Of a DNA stretch of 64,000 nucleotides, positions 43,657 to 53,212 are shown one piece after another. This DNA is from Azoarcus indigens (GTDB lineage Bacteria > Pseudomonadota > Gammaproteobacteria > Burkholderiales > Rhodocyclaceae). The stretch's first letter is position 1; the number at the start of each line of letters is the position of its first letter. The stretch spans positions 62,001 through 126,000 of the forward strand of contig NZ_SNVV01000012.1 of assembly GCF_004361735.1 (NCBI RefSeq), read 5' to 3'. The position numbers and the translations under genes were made by a program. Under the pieces are notes generated by a model, which ran no database searches, was not told where the DNA came from, and saw nothing but the letters and a program-made list of their open reading frames with translations.

Positions 43657-44790
43657 ATGAGAATCCGCCCCTCCCTCGCCTCGGGCGCGTTGAGCGTGGC
43701 CTTGCTCGTCGGTATGGCGCCTGTCCAGGCAGCCGACGGCGTCAAGGAGATGCAATCCCTCATTCGTGCAGGCAAGCCCGCCGAAGCCCTTTCCCGGGCG
43801 GACAAGCTGATCGCCGCCAGCCCTCGCGATCCCCAGCCGCGCTTCCTGAAGGGTGTCGCGCTGGCCGAACTGGGCAAGCGTGAGGAGGCCATCGCCGTCT
43901 TCCAGCAGCTGACCCAGGACTTTCCCGCCCTGCCCGAGCCGTACAACAACCTCGCCGTGCTCTATGCGCAGCAAAAGGAGTACGACAAGGCGCGGACGAC
44001 ACTGGAACGGGCATTGCGCACGCATCCCAGCTACGCCACTGCGCACCAGAATCTGGGAGACCTCTATGCCCAGCTCGCCACTCAGGCTTATGGCAAGGCG
44101 CTGCAGATGGACAGCACCAAGAGCGCGGACCAATCCACCCGGCTTGCGCTGCTGGCGGAGATGACGCCGGCTGCTTCCGCACCGCTGCAGCAACTGGCCG
44201 CCGCTCCGCCCGCGCCCGTAGTGGCCGAGAAGCCGCCCGAGAAGGTGGCGGCGGAGAAGCCTGCACCGGAGGTCAAGGTGGAACCGAAACCGGCTCCGGC
44301 GCCTTCAGTGCCTCCCGCTCCGCCGAAAACACCTACCGTCGAAACGCCCCGCCCTGCCGCCCCCCAGCCGTCGCAGCCAGCGCCTGAACGCCCGGCACCG
44401 CCCAAGCCGGCGGAGCCACCCGCCACGCCGGCGGCAAACCCGACCAAGCAGCAGGAGGCCGCCGTATTGAAAGCCGCGGAAGCTTGGGCCAAAGCCTGGT
44501 CCACCCAGGACGTGAAGGGCTATCTGAGCCACTACGACCGCGACTTCCAAGTGCCGAACAACCGGCCGCGCCAGGAATGGGAACGCGAGCGCGAGCAGCG
44601 TATCGCCCGCCCGGGGGCGATCTCGGTGGAAATCGAGAATGCGCGCATCAGCCTGAACGGTGACCGCGCCACGCTGCGCTTCCGCCAGCATTACCGCTCC
44701 AGCGGCTTCAACGGCTCCACCAACAAGACATTGGAGTTCGTCCGCCGGGGCGAACAGTGGCGCATCCTGCGCGAAAGCGTTGGGAACTGA
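43657..44790 (+). CDS. Secreted TPR protein with C-terminal NTF2-like (Cds6-type) domain
   Basis: The 377-residue protein has a signal peptide (MRIRPSLASGALSVALLVGMAPVQA) and about three TPR motifs (residues 30-150). A long Ala/Pro/Lys low-complexity linker follows (about 170-265), then a C-terminal domain of about 105 residues (VLKAAEAWAKAWSTQDVKGYLSHYDRDF and onward). This resembles the NTF2-like domain found at the end of some L,D-transpeptidases (Cds6 type). The neighbouring L,D-transpeptidase ends with a similar domain. It is 2 bases upstream of that gene, so they are surely co-translated. The precise function is unknown. Confidence 0.85.
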   Translation: MRIRPSLASGALSVALLVGMAPVQAADGVKEMQSLIRAGKPAEALSRADKLIAASPRDPQPRFLKGVALAELGKREEAIAVFQQLTQDFPALPEPYNNLAVLYAQQKEYDKARTTLERALRTHPSYATAHQNLGDLYAQLATQAYGKALQMDSTKSADQSTRLALLAEMTPAASAPLQQLAAAPPAPVVAEKPPEKVAAEKPAPEVKVEPKPAPAPSVPPAPPKTPTVETPRPAAPQPSQPAPERPAPPKPAEPPATPAANPTKQQEAAVLKAAEAWAKAWSTQDVKGYLSHYDRDFQVPNNRPRQEWEREREQRIARPGAISVEIENARISLNGDRATLRFRQHYRSSGFNGSTNKTLEFVRRGEQWRILRESVGN

Positions 44791-44792
44791 CC

Positions 44793-45992
44793 ATGAGAGC
44801 CTGCACCCTGCGCCCTTCCCTGCTCGCCGCCTTGCTGATGGCAAGCCTGCTGGTGCCAGCCAGCCACGCCGCCCCGTCTGACCGCAGGATCTCGGACGCC
44901 GGTCCTGAAGCCGCGCTCCAGGTCATCTTCGATGAGATCGAGACCAACCGCCTGGACGCCGCCTTCGACCGCACGGAAGCCCTGCTCCAGGCCTATCCCA
45001 ACTTCCGCCTGGCGCATCTGATCAAGGGTGACCTACTGCTCGCCCGCGCCCGGCCGCTCTCCGCCTTCGGCAATGCCGACGGCGCCGACCCGCAGCTCGA
45101 AGGCCTGCGCGAGGAAGCTGCCGCCCGCCTGCGTGCCTACCAGGAGCGCCCGCGCCAGGATTACGTCCCGCGCTATCTGCTGCAGATGGAGCGCGACCAG
45201 CGCTATGCGGTCGTGGTCGACACCAAGCGCGCCCGGCTCTACGTCTATCGCAACGACAACGGCAAGCCGCGCTTTGTCGCCGACTTCTACGCCAGCCACG
45301 GCAAGGCTGGCGCGGAGAAGGTCAAGGAAGGCGACAACCGCACGCCGCTGGGCGTCTACCACGTCACCTCCTTCATCTCGCCCGCGCGGCTACCGGATTT
45401 CTACGGCAGCGGCGCCTTCCCGATCAATTACCCGAATGACTGGGACAAACGCCTGGGCCGCACCGGCCACGGCATCTGGCTGCACGGCACGCCCAGCGAC
45501 ACCTACGCCCGGCCGCCCAAGGCCTCGGAAGGCTGCGTGGTGCTGGCCAACCAGGATCTCTCCACCCTGGCCAACTACATCGAGCCCGGCCTCACCCCCG
45601 TCATCATCAGCAACGAAATCGAATGGCTGTCGCTGGACGACTGGCAGGCGCAACGCAGCAGTCTCAACCAGGCGATAGAAACCTGGCGCAGCGACTGGGA
45701 AGGGAACGACGTCGAGCGCTATCTCTCTCATTACTCGGAGGACTTCCGCGGCGACAAGCTGGATCACGCCAGCTGGATGGCACAGAAGCGCCGGGTCGCC
45801 GCAAACCGGGGGCCGGCGAAGATCACGGTGGACAAGCTCAGCATGTTCCGCAACCCGGGTAAGGACGAGATGGTCGTCGTGACCTTCGAGCAGGAATTCC
45901 GCACCGACAAGCACACCGACAAGATGCGCAAGCGGCAGTACTGGAAACGCGAAGGCGCCCGCTGGAAGATTGTCTTCGAAGGCGCCGCCTGA
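44793..45992 (+). CDS. L,D-transpeptidase (YkuD) with C-terminal NTF2-like domain
   Basis: The ATG at 44793, 2 bases after the TPR stop, gives 399 residues. A Sec signal peptide (about 1-28) is followed by a helical N-terminal part and a YkuD catalytic domain (about 125-270), with [26 protein letters not shown]. The catalytic Cys is residue 248 and the paired His lies in the HGTP motif. The last 110 residues form an NTF2-like domain ([21 protein letters not shown]). Such enzymes cross-link peptidoglycan or attach proteins to it in the periplasm. Confidence 0.9.
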   Translation: MRACTLRPSLLAALLMASLLVPASHAAPSDRRISDAGPEAALQVIFDEIETNRLDAAFDRTEALLQAYPNFRLAHLIKGDLLLARARPLSAFGNADGADPQLEGLREEAAARLRAYQERPRQDYVPRYLLQMERDQRYAVVVDTKRARLYVYRNDNGKPRFVADFYASHGKAGAEKVKEGDNRTPLGVYHVTSFISPARLPDFYGSGAFPINYPNDWDKRLGRTGHGIWLHGTPSDTYARPPKASEGCVVLANQDLSTLANYIEPGLTPVIISNEIEWLSLDDWQAQRSSLNQAIETWRSDWEGNDVERYLSHYSEDFRGDKLDHASWMAQKRRVAANRGPAKITVDKLSMFRNPGKDEMVVVTFEQEFRTDKHTDKMRKRQYWKREGARWKIVFEGAA

Positions 45993-46024
45993 GCGCCCGC
46001 CCTCCTCACCGAACCGGAGCGACA

Positions 46025-46621
46025 ATGAAACGCCTTTTTGCCCGCATCCTCTCCCTCATCGCCCTCCTCTCCGTATTCGACGCTGCCCATGCAGCCAATC
46101 CCTACGTGGAGCTCGAGACCGACCAGGGCAACATCGTCCTTGAGCTCTACCCGGACAAGGCGCCAAAGACGGTGGAAAACTTCCTCCAGTATGTGCGCGA
46201 CGGTCACTACGCCGGCACCATCTTCCACCGCGTAATCCCCGGCTTCATGGTCCAGGGCGGCGGCTTCGACGCCAGCATGCGGGAGAAATCCACCCGGCCG
46301 CCGATCGAGAACGAAGCCCGCAACGGTCTCAAGAACGAGGTCGGCACCATCGCCATGGCCAGAACGCCCGCGCCGCACTCCGCCGCTGCGCAATTCTTCA
46401 TCAACGTTGCAGCCAACCGCTTCCTGGACTACCCGTCCTCCGACGGCTGGGGTTACGCCGTGTTTGGCAAGGTGGTACGCGGCATGGATGTCGTCACCGG
46501 CATCACCCGGGTGCCCACCCGCAACCTCGGCATGCATCAAAACGTACCGGCCACCCCGGTCGTCATCCGCGGCGCCCGCGTCCTCGACGCCCTGCCCCCT
46601 GCAGCGGCAAGCAAACCCTGA
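46025..46621 (+). CDS. ppiA: Periplasmic peptidyl-prolyl isomerase, cyclophilin type
   Basis: This cyclophilin of 198 residues has a signal peptide ([23 protein letters not shown]), so it acts on proline bonds of exported proteins. Core motifs are [36 protein letters not shown] and [16 protein letters not shown]. It follows the L,D-transpeptidase by 32 bases and precedes a second, cytoplasmic cyclophilin with which it shares most of its core, suggesting tandem duplication. Confidence 0.94.
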   Translation: MKRLFARILSLIALLSVFDAAHAANPYVELETDQGNIVLELYPDKAPKTVENFLQYVRDGHYAGTIFHRVIPGFMVQGGGFDASMREKSTRPPIENEARNGLKNEVGTIAMARTPAPHSAAAQFFINVAANRFLDYPSSDGWGYAVFGKVVRGMDVVTGITRVPTRNLGMHQNVPATPVVIRGARVLDALPPAAASKP

Positions 46622-46674
46622 AAAGCGGCGGACGCCGCCCTTTTCCGAACAACTCACGCATTAGGAGCCCCATC

Positions 46675-47169
46675 ATGGCAGTCAAACTTCACACCAACCA
46701 CGGCGTCATCACCCTGGAACTGGACGCCGAGAAGGCCCCGGTCACCGTCGAGAACTTCCTCGCCTACGTGGAAGCCGGCCATTACGACAACACCGTGTTC
46801 CACCGCGTCATCGACGGCTTCATGATCCAGGGCGGTGGCTTCGAGCCCGGCATGAAGCAGAAGCCGACCCGCGATCCGATCAAGAACGAAGCCGACAACG
46901 GCCTGAAGAATGACCGCGGCACCATCGCCATGGCCCGCACCCAGGCACCGCACTCCGCCTCCGCCCAGTTCTTCATCAACGTAGCCGACAACGACTTCCT
47001 CAACTTCCGTTCGCCCGACCTGCAAGGCTGGGGCTATTGCGTGTTCGGCAAGGTAAGTGAGGGCCTGGACGTGGTAGACAAGATCCGTGCGGTCAAGACC
47101 GGCTCCAGCGGCTTCCATCAGGACGTTCCGAAGGAAGACGTGATCATCGAGCGCGCCGAGATCGTCTGA
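46675..47169 (+). CDS. ppiB: Cytoplasmic peptidyl-prolyl isomerase, cyclophilin type
   Basis: A 164-residue cyclophilin without signal peptide ([20 protein letters not shown]), with [38 protein letters not shown] and [19 protein letters not shown]. The length and motifs match PpiB. It is preceded by TAGGAG and lies 53 bases after ppiA and 2 bases before lpxH. Confidence 0.95.
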   Translation: MAVKLHTNHGVITLELDAEKAPVTVENFLAYVEAGHYDNTVFHRVIDGFMIQGGGFEPGMKQKPTRDPIKNEADNGLKNDRGTIAMARTQAPHSASAQFFINVADNDFLNFRSPDLQGWGYCVFGKVSEGLDVVDKIRAVKTGSSGFHQDVPKEDVIIERAEIV

Positions 47170-47171
47170 CG

Positions 47172-47954
47172 GTGCAAAAGGCGTCGCAACAGGCCGCAAG
47201 CAACATGGGAGCGGCGCCCGCCGCCGCCCCCGCCCTCTTCCTGTCCGACCTCCACCTCTCCGAAGAGCACCCAGGGACCATCGCCGCCTTCCTCGGCTTC
47301 CTGGCCGGGCCTGCGCGCCAGGCGGCCAGCGTCTGGATACTGGGCGACCTCTTCGAATACTGGGCCGGCGACGACGACCTCGCTGCACCGCTGAACGCCA
47401 CCGTCTGCGTGGCCCTGCGCGCGCTTTCGGACGCCGGCACGCAAGTCGCCTTCATGCGCGGCAACCGCGACGTGCTGATAGGCCATGCCTTTGCCCAGGC
47501 CGCTGGCCTGCGCCTGCTGCCCGACCCCTGTGAGATCCGCATCGACGGCCGCCGGCTGCTGTTGAGCCACGGCGACGCGCTATGCACGGACGACCTCGCC
47601 TATCAGGCCTACCGCCGGCAGGTCCAGGACACCGACTGGCAGCGTGCATTCCTCGCCCGACCACTGGCGGAGCGCAAGGCCTTCATCGAAAGCCTGCGTC
47701 AGCGCAGCGAAGAGGCCAAGCGGGAAAAGGCGATGGCGATCATGGATGTCAATCCGGACGCAGTCGTCGACTTGCTACGCGCCCATGATGAGCCGCTGCT
47801 GATCCACGGCCATACCCATCGGCCGGCGCGGCATCATCACCTGGTGGATGGAAAGGATTGCGAGCGCTGGGTTCTGCCTGACTGGCATGACAGCGCCCGC
47901 TATCTGGAATACTCGAATGGCGGTCTGCACCGCCGGGAGTGGAAGCCGGTCTGA
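47172..47954 (+). CDS. lpxH: UDP-2,3-diacylglucosamine diphosphatase
   Basis: LpxH hydrolyses UDP-diacylglucosamine to lipid X in lipid A synthesis, at the inner membrane surface. The metallophosphoesterase motifs are all present: LFLSDLHLSE, ILGDLFEYWAGDDD, FMRGNRDVLIG, LSHGDALCTDD and IHGHTHRPARHHH. The frame can start at GTG 47172, two bases after the ppiB stop (260 residues), or at ATG 47205 (249 residues). The 11 extra residues are not family-like, and neither start has a strong ribosome site. It is the last gene of the envelope cluster. Confidence 0.93.
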   Translation: MQKASQQAASNMGAAPAAAPALFLSDLHLSEEHPGTIAAFLGFLAGPARQAASVWILGDLFEYWAGDDDLAAPLNATVCVALRALSDAGTQVAFMRGNRDVLIGHAFAQAAGLRLLPDPCEIRIDGRRLLLSHGDALCTDDLAYQAYRRQVQDTDWQRAFLARPLAERKAFIESLRQRSEEAKREKAMAIMDVNPDAVVDLLRAHDEPLLIHGHTHRPARHHHLVDGKDCERWVLPDWHDSARYLEYSNGGLHRREWKPV

Positions 47955-47957
47955 GCC

Positions 47958-47978
47958 GCGACGGCATTAGACCGTCGC
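47958..47978. terminator. Hairpin between convergent lpxH and metZ
   Basis: Perfect 7-base arms GCGACGG/CCGTCGC with a 7-base loop lie in the 48-base gap between the two convergent stop codons. There is no good T-run, so its terminator role is uncertain. Confidence 0.45.
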
Positions 47979-48002
47979 TTGCCAAGCGCAGCTGAATGAG
48001 AA

Positions 48003-49175
48003 TCAGCGGCCGCGCAGCCCGCTGCTCAGATCCGCCTGCAGATCCCCGACCGACTCCAGCCCCACAGCAATGCGCAGCAGACCATCGCTGATACCGGCTG
48101 CTGCGCGCGCCTCGGCCGAAATCCGGCCATGCGTCGTCGAGGCGGGATGGGTGATCGTGCTCTTGGTATCGCCGAGATTGGCGGTGATGGACAAGGTCTT
48201 GCAGGCATCCACCACCCGCCAGGCGGCCTCACGGCCCCCCTCGACCTCGAAGCTGACGATGGCGCCGCCCGACTTCTGCTGGCGCATCGCCAGTTCATGC
48301 TGCGGATGCGAAGCCAGGCCAGGATAGAACACCCGTGCCACGCCCGGCTGGGCCTCCAGCCAGCCAGCCAGCGCGAGCGCATTGGCTGACTGCGCCTCCA
48401 TGCGGATGCGCAAGGTTTCCAGACCCTTCAGGATTACCCAGGCGTTGAAAGGCGACAGCGTCGGACCGGCCGTACGCAGGAACTTGAACACCTCCTCGGT
48501 GATCGCCTTCGCGCCCGCCACCGCGCCGCCCAGCACCCGCCCCTGACCATCCAGATACTTGGTCGCGGAATGCACAACGACGTCCGCCCCCAGCGCCAAC
48601 GGCTGCTGCAGGGCTGGCGTGCAGAAGCAGTTGTCCACCGCCAGAACCGCACCCGCCTCGTGGGCAATCGCAGCCACCGCAGCGATGTCCACCACTTCGG
48701 TCAGCGGATTCGAGGGCGTTTCGATGAAGAACAGCTTGGTGCGCGACTTGACCGCTTCGCGGTAAGCGTTCAGATCGGTCGCCGGCACAAAGCTGGTCTC
48801 GATGCCGAACTTGGCCATGATGGTGCCCAGCAACTGCTGGGTGGCACCGAAGAGGCCACGCGACGCGACGATGTGATCGCCAGCCTGCAGCGTCGCCATC
48901 ACCAGCGACAACACCGCCGACATGCCAGACGCGGTAGCGACGCAGCCTTCCGCGCCCTCCAGCGCAGCCAGCCGGCTCTGCATGGCGCTCACCGTCGGGT
49001 TGGAGAAGCGGGCGTATACATTGCCCTCCTCCTCACCGGAGAAGCGGGCGGCGGCCTGGGCGGCGCTTTCGAAAACAAAGCTGGAGGTGAGATACAGCGC
49101 CTCGGAGTGCTCGTTGAACTGGCTCCGGGCCGTACCGGCACGCACCGCCAGGGTATCGAAGTCGAAATCGTCCAT
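48003..49175 (-). CDS. metZ: O-succinylhomoserine sulfhydrylase
   Basis: MetZ is a PLP enzyme of the Cys/Met metabolism family that adds sulfide to O-succinylhomoserine, giving homocysteine directly. The ATG at 49175 gives 390 residues. The PLP Lys is in HSATKYLDGQ (Lys206), with ASGMSAVLSLVMA and ETPSNPL. Assignment to MetZ rather than MetB or MetY follows from its place after purF, the common purF-metZ order in beta- and gammaproteobacteria, and overall similarity. It is 4 bases after purF. Confidence 0.9.
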   Translation of the reverse strand: MDDFDFDTLAVRAGTARSQFNEHSEALYLTSSFVFESAAQAAARFSGEEEGNVYARFSNPTVSAMQSRLAALEGAEGCVATASGMSAVLSLVMATLQAGDHIVASRGLFGATQQLLGTIMAKFGIETSFVPATDLNAYREAVKSRTKLFFIETPSNPLTEVVDIAAVAAIAHEAGAVLAVDNCFCTPALQQPLALGADVVVHSATKYLDGQGRVLGGAVAGAKAITEEVFKFLRTAGPTLSPFNAWVILKGLETLRIRMEAQSANALALAGWLEAQPGVARVFYPGLASHPQHELAMRQQKSGGAIVSFEVEGGREAAWRVVDACKTLSITANLGDTKSTITHPASTTHGRISAEARAAAGISDGLLRIAVGLESVGDLQADLSSGLRGR

Positions 49176-49179
49176 GCGC

Positions 49180-50709
49180 TCAGTGGTCCTGGCTGGAGGT
49201 GGCCAGGTTGAGGTCGAGCTGGCCGGCCTCGTTCTCTTCACCGGGCTTGCCGCCCTCGTTGCGCTGGTTCTCGACGCCGCTCAGGTACTCGGCGGTGATG
49301 TCGCCGGTCACATAGCAACCATCGAAACAGGAGGTTTCGAAGAAATTGATCGCGGGGTTCACCGCCCGTACCGCCGCCTTCAGATCGTCCAGATCCTGGT
49401 ACAAGAGACCATCGGCACCGATCTCCTTGCGGATTTCTTCCTCGTTGCGGTCGGAAGCGATCAGTTCGCCACGGGTCGGCATGTCGATGCCATATACATT
49501 GGCGTAACGCACCGGTGGTGCCGCCGAGGCCAGATAGACCTTGGTCGCCCCCGCTTCGCGGGCCATATTGACGATTTCCTTGCTGGTGGTGCCGCGGACG
49601 ATGGAGTCGTCCACCAGCAGCACGCTCTTGCCCTGGAATTCCTGGTGAATGGTGTTCAGCTTCTGGCGCACCGACTTCTTGCGGGTCGCCTGGCCGGGCA
49701 TGATGAAGGTGCGGCCGATGTAGCGGTTCTTGACGAAACCCTCGCGGTACGGCAGTCCAAGGCGATGCGCCATCTCCATCGCTGCCGGACGGCTGGAGTC
49801 GGGAATCGGGATTACCACATCGATGTTCACATGCGGCATGGTGCGCTTCATCTTCTCCGCCAGGAACTCACCCATCTTGACACGGGACTCGTACACCGAG
49901 ACGCCGTCGATGATGGAGTCCGGACGGGCCAGGTAGACGAACTCGAACATGCAGGGTGCCTCCACCGTGCGCTCGGCGCACTGGCGGCTGCGGAAATTGC
50001 CCTCGGTATCGATCAGGATGGCTTCGCCTGGCGCGACGTCGCGCAGCAACTTGAAGCCAAGCACGTCCACCGCCACCGACTCGGAAGCCACCAGCCACTC
50101 GGTACCCTCGCCCACATCGTTGCGGCCGATGACGAGCGGGCGGATACCGTAGGGATCGCGGAAGGCGAGCAGGCCGTAGCCGGCAATCATGACCACCGCG
50201 GCGTAGGCGCCACGGCAGCGCCGATGCACACCGGCCACCGCGCGGAACACCGCCTCTTCATCCAGCTTCAAGCCATTGCAGGCCGCCTGCAGCTCATGGG
50301 CGAGGACGTTGAGCAGCACCTCGGAATCGGAATTGGTGTTGATGTGGCGCAGGTCGGCGAGGAACATCTCGCGCTTGAGTTCTTCCGAATTCGTCAGGTT
50401 GCCGTTGTGGGCCAGCAGCAGGCCGAAGGGCGAATTGACGTAGAAGGGCTGCGCTTCCGCCGCGTTGTAAGCAGAACCGGCGGTGGGATAGCGCACATGG
50501 GCGATACCCCAGTTGCCATCGAGGTTGCGCATATTGCGGGTGCGGAACACGTCGCGCACCAGGCCAGAACCCTTGTGCATGTGGAACCGGCCGCCCTCCG
50601 CCGTGACGATGCCAGCGGCATCCTGCCCGCGATGTTGAAGGACCTGCAGTCCGTCGTAGAGCAACTGATTAACCGGGGAAGTCGCGACGACCCCAAGAAT
50701 TCCGCACAT
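49180..50709 (-). CDS. purF: Amidophosphoribosyltransferase
   Basis: PurF makes phosphoribosylamine from PRPP and glutamine, the first step of purine synthesis. The ATG at 50709 gives MCGILGVV, with the catalytic N-terminal Cys exposed after Met removal. The 509 residues comprise the glutaminase domain (about 1-235, [11 protein letters not shown]) and the phosphoribosyltransferase domain with the PRPP loop [15 protein letters not shown]. The C-terminus is Glu/Asn-rich. It is followed by metZ and preceded by cvpA, as in many proteobacteria. Confidence 0.97.
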   Translation of the reverse strand: MCGILGVVATSPVNQLLYDGLQVLQHRGQDAAGIVTAEGGRFHMHKGSGLVRDVFRTRNMRNLDGNWGIAHVRYPTAGSAYNAAEAQPFYVNSPFGLLLAHNGNLTNSEELKREMFLADLRHINTNSDSEVLLNVLAHELQAACNGLKLDEEAVFRAVAGVHRRCRGAYAAVVMIAGYGLLAFRDPYGIRPLVIGRNDVGEGTEWLVASESVAVDVLGFKLLRDVAPGEAILIDTEGNFRSRQCAERTVEAPCMFEFVYLARPDSIIDGVSVYESRVKMGEFLAEKMKRTMPHVNIDVVIPIPDSSRPAAMEMAHRLGLPYREGFVKNRYIGRTFIMPGQATRKKSVRQKLNTIHQEFQGKSVLLVDDSIVRGTTSKEIVNMAREAGATKVYLASAAPPVRYANVYGIDMPTRGELIASDRNEEEIRKEIGADGLLYQDLDDLKAAVRAVNPAINFFETSCFDGCYVTGDITAEYLSGVENQRNEGGKPGEENEAGQLDLNLATSSQDH

Positions 50710-50722
50710 TTGGAAGACCTGC

Positions 50723-51214
50723 CTATCTGAAACGAATCCTGTCGGCCACCACACTCGGTAGCCACGGTTTGGCGGCCACGACCGCCGTCTCGAGCGGCGG
50801 CGAGAACATCGCGTTCGCCCACCAAGGCTCCCGCGCCACGCCAACCAACCCACCCAGCAAAACGACTACGAACGCGATGCAGAGACCGCGCGCGAGGCCG
50901 AAAAGTGCCCCGAAAAACCTGTCCGTTGCTCCCAGCCCCGCGGCGCGCAACAATTCGCGGAGCAGGAAACGGATGAAGGCTGCCAGCAACAGCACTGCCA
51001 CGAACACCAGGATGAAACCAGCAAGCTGACGCCAGCCCGGCTCGGTTATCAGCCCTTCGAGCACGCCCGCCACCACGCTACCGTAACGCCAGGCCGCAAG
51101 CAGTGCCATGACCCAGGCCACGAGGGCCATCACTTCGCTCACGAGGCCACGCCACATTCCCACCGCAGCCGACAGCGCCAGCACGGCGAGAAACACATAA
51201 TCGAATACCGTCAT
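50723..51214 (-). CDS. cvpA: CvpA family inner membrane protein
   Basis: The 163-residue protein has four hydrophobic helices ([74 protein letters not shown]) and matches CvpA, first known from colicin V production but widely conserved next to purF. Its true role, probably in envelope homeostasis, is unsettled. It is 13 bases before purF and 10 after the SPOR gene. Confidence 0.93.
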   Translation of the reverse strand: MTVFDYVFLAVLALSAAVGMWRGLVSEVMALVAWVMALLAAWRYGSVVAGVLEGLITEPGWRQLAGFILVFVAVLLLAAFIRFLLRELLRAAGLGATDRFFGALFGLARGLCIAFVVVLLGGLVGVAREPWWANAMFSPPLETAVVAAKPWLPSVVADRIRFR

Positions 51215-51224
51215 CTGAACGATG

Positions 51225-51872
51225 TCACCGCGGCGCCAGCACCGCGTTATGGCCCTGCGCCTTCAGTTTTGCCGCCACTTTCTCGGCTTCGTCCCGCTTG
51301 GAGAACGGGCCGACGCGAACACGGGTGACATTGCCCGCGCGCTCTGTGTAGGCCGCGTAACCCTGCTTCTTCAAGTCGGCGCTGAGTCCGCCCGCCTTGG
51401 TCGCATCACCGAAGGCGCCAATCTGCAGCACGTAGGACTCGGCGGCGGCTTGCTGCGCCGCAGGGGCCTGACTACCGCTCAGAATGGCCTGGACGCGGGC
51501 AGCCTCGTCATCCCGGGTCGCAGCAGGCGGCGTCTGCGCTGGTGGCTTGGGCTGAACCTGCGATGGAGGAGGCACAGTCTGGCTTGCGGGCCCGGCAGGC
51601 GGCTCTACCTGTGGGACCGGCGGCAACGCAGGTGCCTCTTCCGGCACGGGAGGAATTTCGGGTTCCGGCTGGGGCTCACGGGACAGCGCAGCACGGGGAG
51701 GCGGCACATTGCCGCGATCGGGAATCGACACCTGGATGTCCTGCCCGGTAGGCCGGGGTTCCTGATCCATCATTACCGGTAGCAGGATGGCGGCGAGCAA
51801 GGCCAGCGCGGCTGCGCCGACGAGGCGCCGGCGGGCGCGCTTCTTGATCTCGAGGTTGTCTGCGTCGCTCAC
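51225..51872 (-). CDS. SPOR domain-containing membrane protein (DedD-like)
   Basis: The chosen start is a GTG at 51872 (MSDADNLEIKKRARRRLVGAA) with GAGGG 7 bases upstream, giving 215 residues. An ATG further upstream would lie inside folC. One membrane helix (VGAAALALLAAILLPVMM) is followed by a long Pro-rich periplasmic linker and a C-terminal SPOR domain (about 140-215: SYVLQIGAFGDATKAGGLSA) that binds denuded septal glycan. Position after folC and before cvpA is that of dedD, a cell division protein. Confidence 0.9.
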   Translation of the reverse strand: MSDADNLEIKKRARRRLVGAAALALLAAILLPVMMDQEPRPTGQDIQVSIPDRGNVPPPRAALSREPQPEPEIPPVPEEAPALPPVPQVEPPAGPASQTVPPPSQVQPKPPAQTPPAATRDDEAARVQAILSGSQAPAAQQAAAESYVLQIGAFGDATKAGGLSADLKKQGYAAYTERAGNVTRVRVGPFSKRDEAEKVAAKLKAQGHNAVLAPR

Positions 51873-51882
51873 CCGGAAACCC

Positions 51883-53193
51883 TCAGTGCCGTTCGGCCCG
51901 CCTCTGGTCCTGGATGGCCGTGAGCACATCCGCCACGGTCAGGAAGGAGCCAAAGACAACGATTCTATCACCCTCGGCAGCGCTTTTCCGCGCCGCATCA
52001 TAGGCCTCGGCAGGGCTGCGGAAAGTCCGCACGCCTCCCTTTGCCTCGGCTGCGTGCAGGCGGACCGCAAGCGCTTCCGCATCCACGCCACGCGGCCCGG
52101 GCAGGCCAGCGACCAGCCAATGGTCCACCCTGTCCTTGAGCAGCGCAACCACGCCTTCCACGTCCTTGTCTGCCAGCATGCCGAACACCGCCCAGGTTTC
52201 CGGGTAAAACCCCATGCCGGAGAGATTCTCGGCGAGTACACCGGCGGCCTGCGGATTATGTGCCACATCCAGTACCACCGCGGGCTTGCCTGGCAGGATC
52301 TGGAAGCGGCCCGGCACCTCCACCAGCATCAGCCCTTGGCGCACCGCCTGCATGGAAACCGGGACGCGATCACGCAAGGTTTCCAGAGCGGTCAGCGCTG
52401 CGGCCGCGTTGAGCAGTTGGTTGGCGCCACGCAAGGCCGGGTAGGCAAGACCACCGCGCTTGATCAGCCGGCCGCCGGCATGGGGAGCCTCGTAGCGCCA
52501 GTAACCCCACTGCTGCCGGTCACCTCCGAAACCGAAATCCCGACCGCTGACCCACAGCCTGGCGCCGATGCGTTCGGCATGCTCCAGCACCGATGCCGGC
52601 GGCTGCGGATCGCCGCAAACAGCCGGACGCCCCGCGCGGAAGATGCCGGCTTTCTCGAAGCCGATCGCCTCCCTGTCATCGCCTAGGAACTCCATGTGGT
52701 CCAGGGCGACGCCGGTAATGATGGCGCAATCGGCGTCGAACACGTTCACCGCGTCCAACCTTCCGCCCAGGCCAACCTCCAGGATGATTACGTCCAGCGC
52801 GGCGCTACGGAAAATCTCCCAGGCCGCCAGCGTGCCGTGCTCGAAATAGGTGAGCGGCGTATCGCCGCGGGCGTGCTCCACAGCCTCGAAAGCAGAGATC
52901 AGCGCCTCGTCGCTCGCATCCTGGCCATTCAGGCGCACCCGCTCGTTGTAATGCTGCAGATGCGGCGAGGTGTAACAGCCCACCCTGTAACCCTCGGCCA
53001 GCAGGATGGCCTCCAGCATGGCGCAGGTGGAACCCTTGCCGTTGGTACCCCCGACGGTGATGGTCACTGTATCCGGAGCCCCCCCCATCCTGGAGCGGAC
53101 AGCCTGCACCCGCTCCAGCCCCAACTGGATCACTTGCCCGTGTCGGCTCTCCAGTAGATCGAGCCAGGCGGCCAGCGTCTTCGGCAGCGACAT
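51883..53193 (-). CDS. folC: Dihydrofolate synthase / folylpolyglutamate synthase
   Basis: FolC adds glutamate to dihydropteroate and then to folates. The 436-residue Mur-ligase-like protein has the P-loop TVGGTNGKGSTCAMLEAIL (about 47-65), YTSPHLQHYNERVRLNG and the C-terminal domain with LDVAHNPQAAGVLAENL. It is 19 bases after accD and 10 before the SPOR gene, the conserved accD-folC-dedD-cvpA-purF order. Confidence 0.96.
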   Translation of the reverse strand: MSLPKTLAAWLDLLESRHGQVIQLGLERVQAVRSRMGGAPDTVTITVGGTNGKGSTCAMLEAILLAEGYRVGCYTSPHLQHYNERVRLNGQDASDEALISAFEAVEHARGDTPLTYFEHGTLAAWEIFRSAALDVIILEVGLGGRLDAVNVFDADCAIITGVALDHMEFLGDDREAIGFEKAGIFRAGRPAVCGDPQPPASVLEHAERIGARLWVSGRDFGFGGDRQQWGYWRYEAPHAGGRLIKRGGLAYPALRGANQLLNAAAALTALETLRDRVPVSMQAVRQGLMLVEVPGRFQILPGKPAVVLDVAHNPQAAGVLAENLSGMGFYPETWAVFGMLADKDVEGVVALLKDRVDHWLVAGLPGPRGVDAEALAVRLHAAEAKGGVRTFRSPAEAYDAARKSAAEGDRIVVFGSFLTVADVLTAIQDQRRAERH

Positions 53194-53212
53194 CGTGTGC
53201 AGTCCCGGCGAA

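Noticed and set aside
44200-44450. Repetitive Pro/Ala/Lys coding segment in the TPR protein
   Set aside because: It is a flexible protein linker in frame with the domains on each side, not a tandem DNA repeat.
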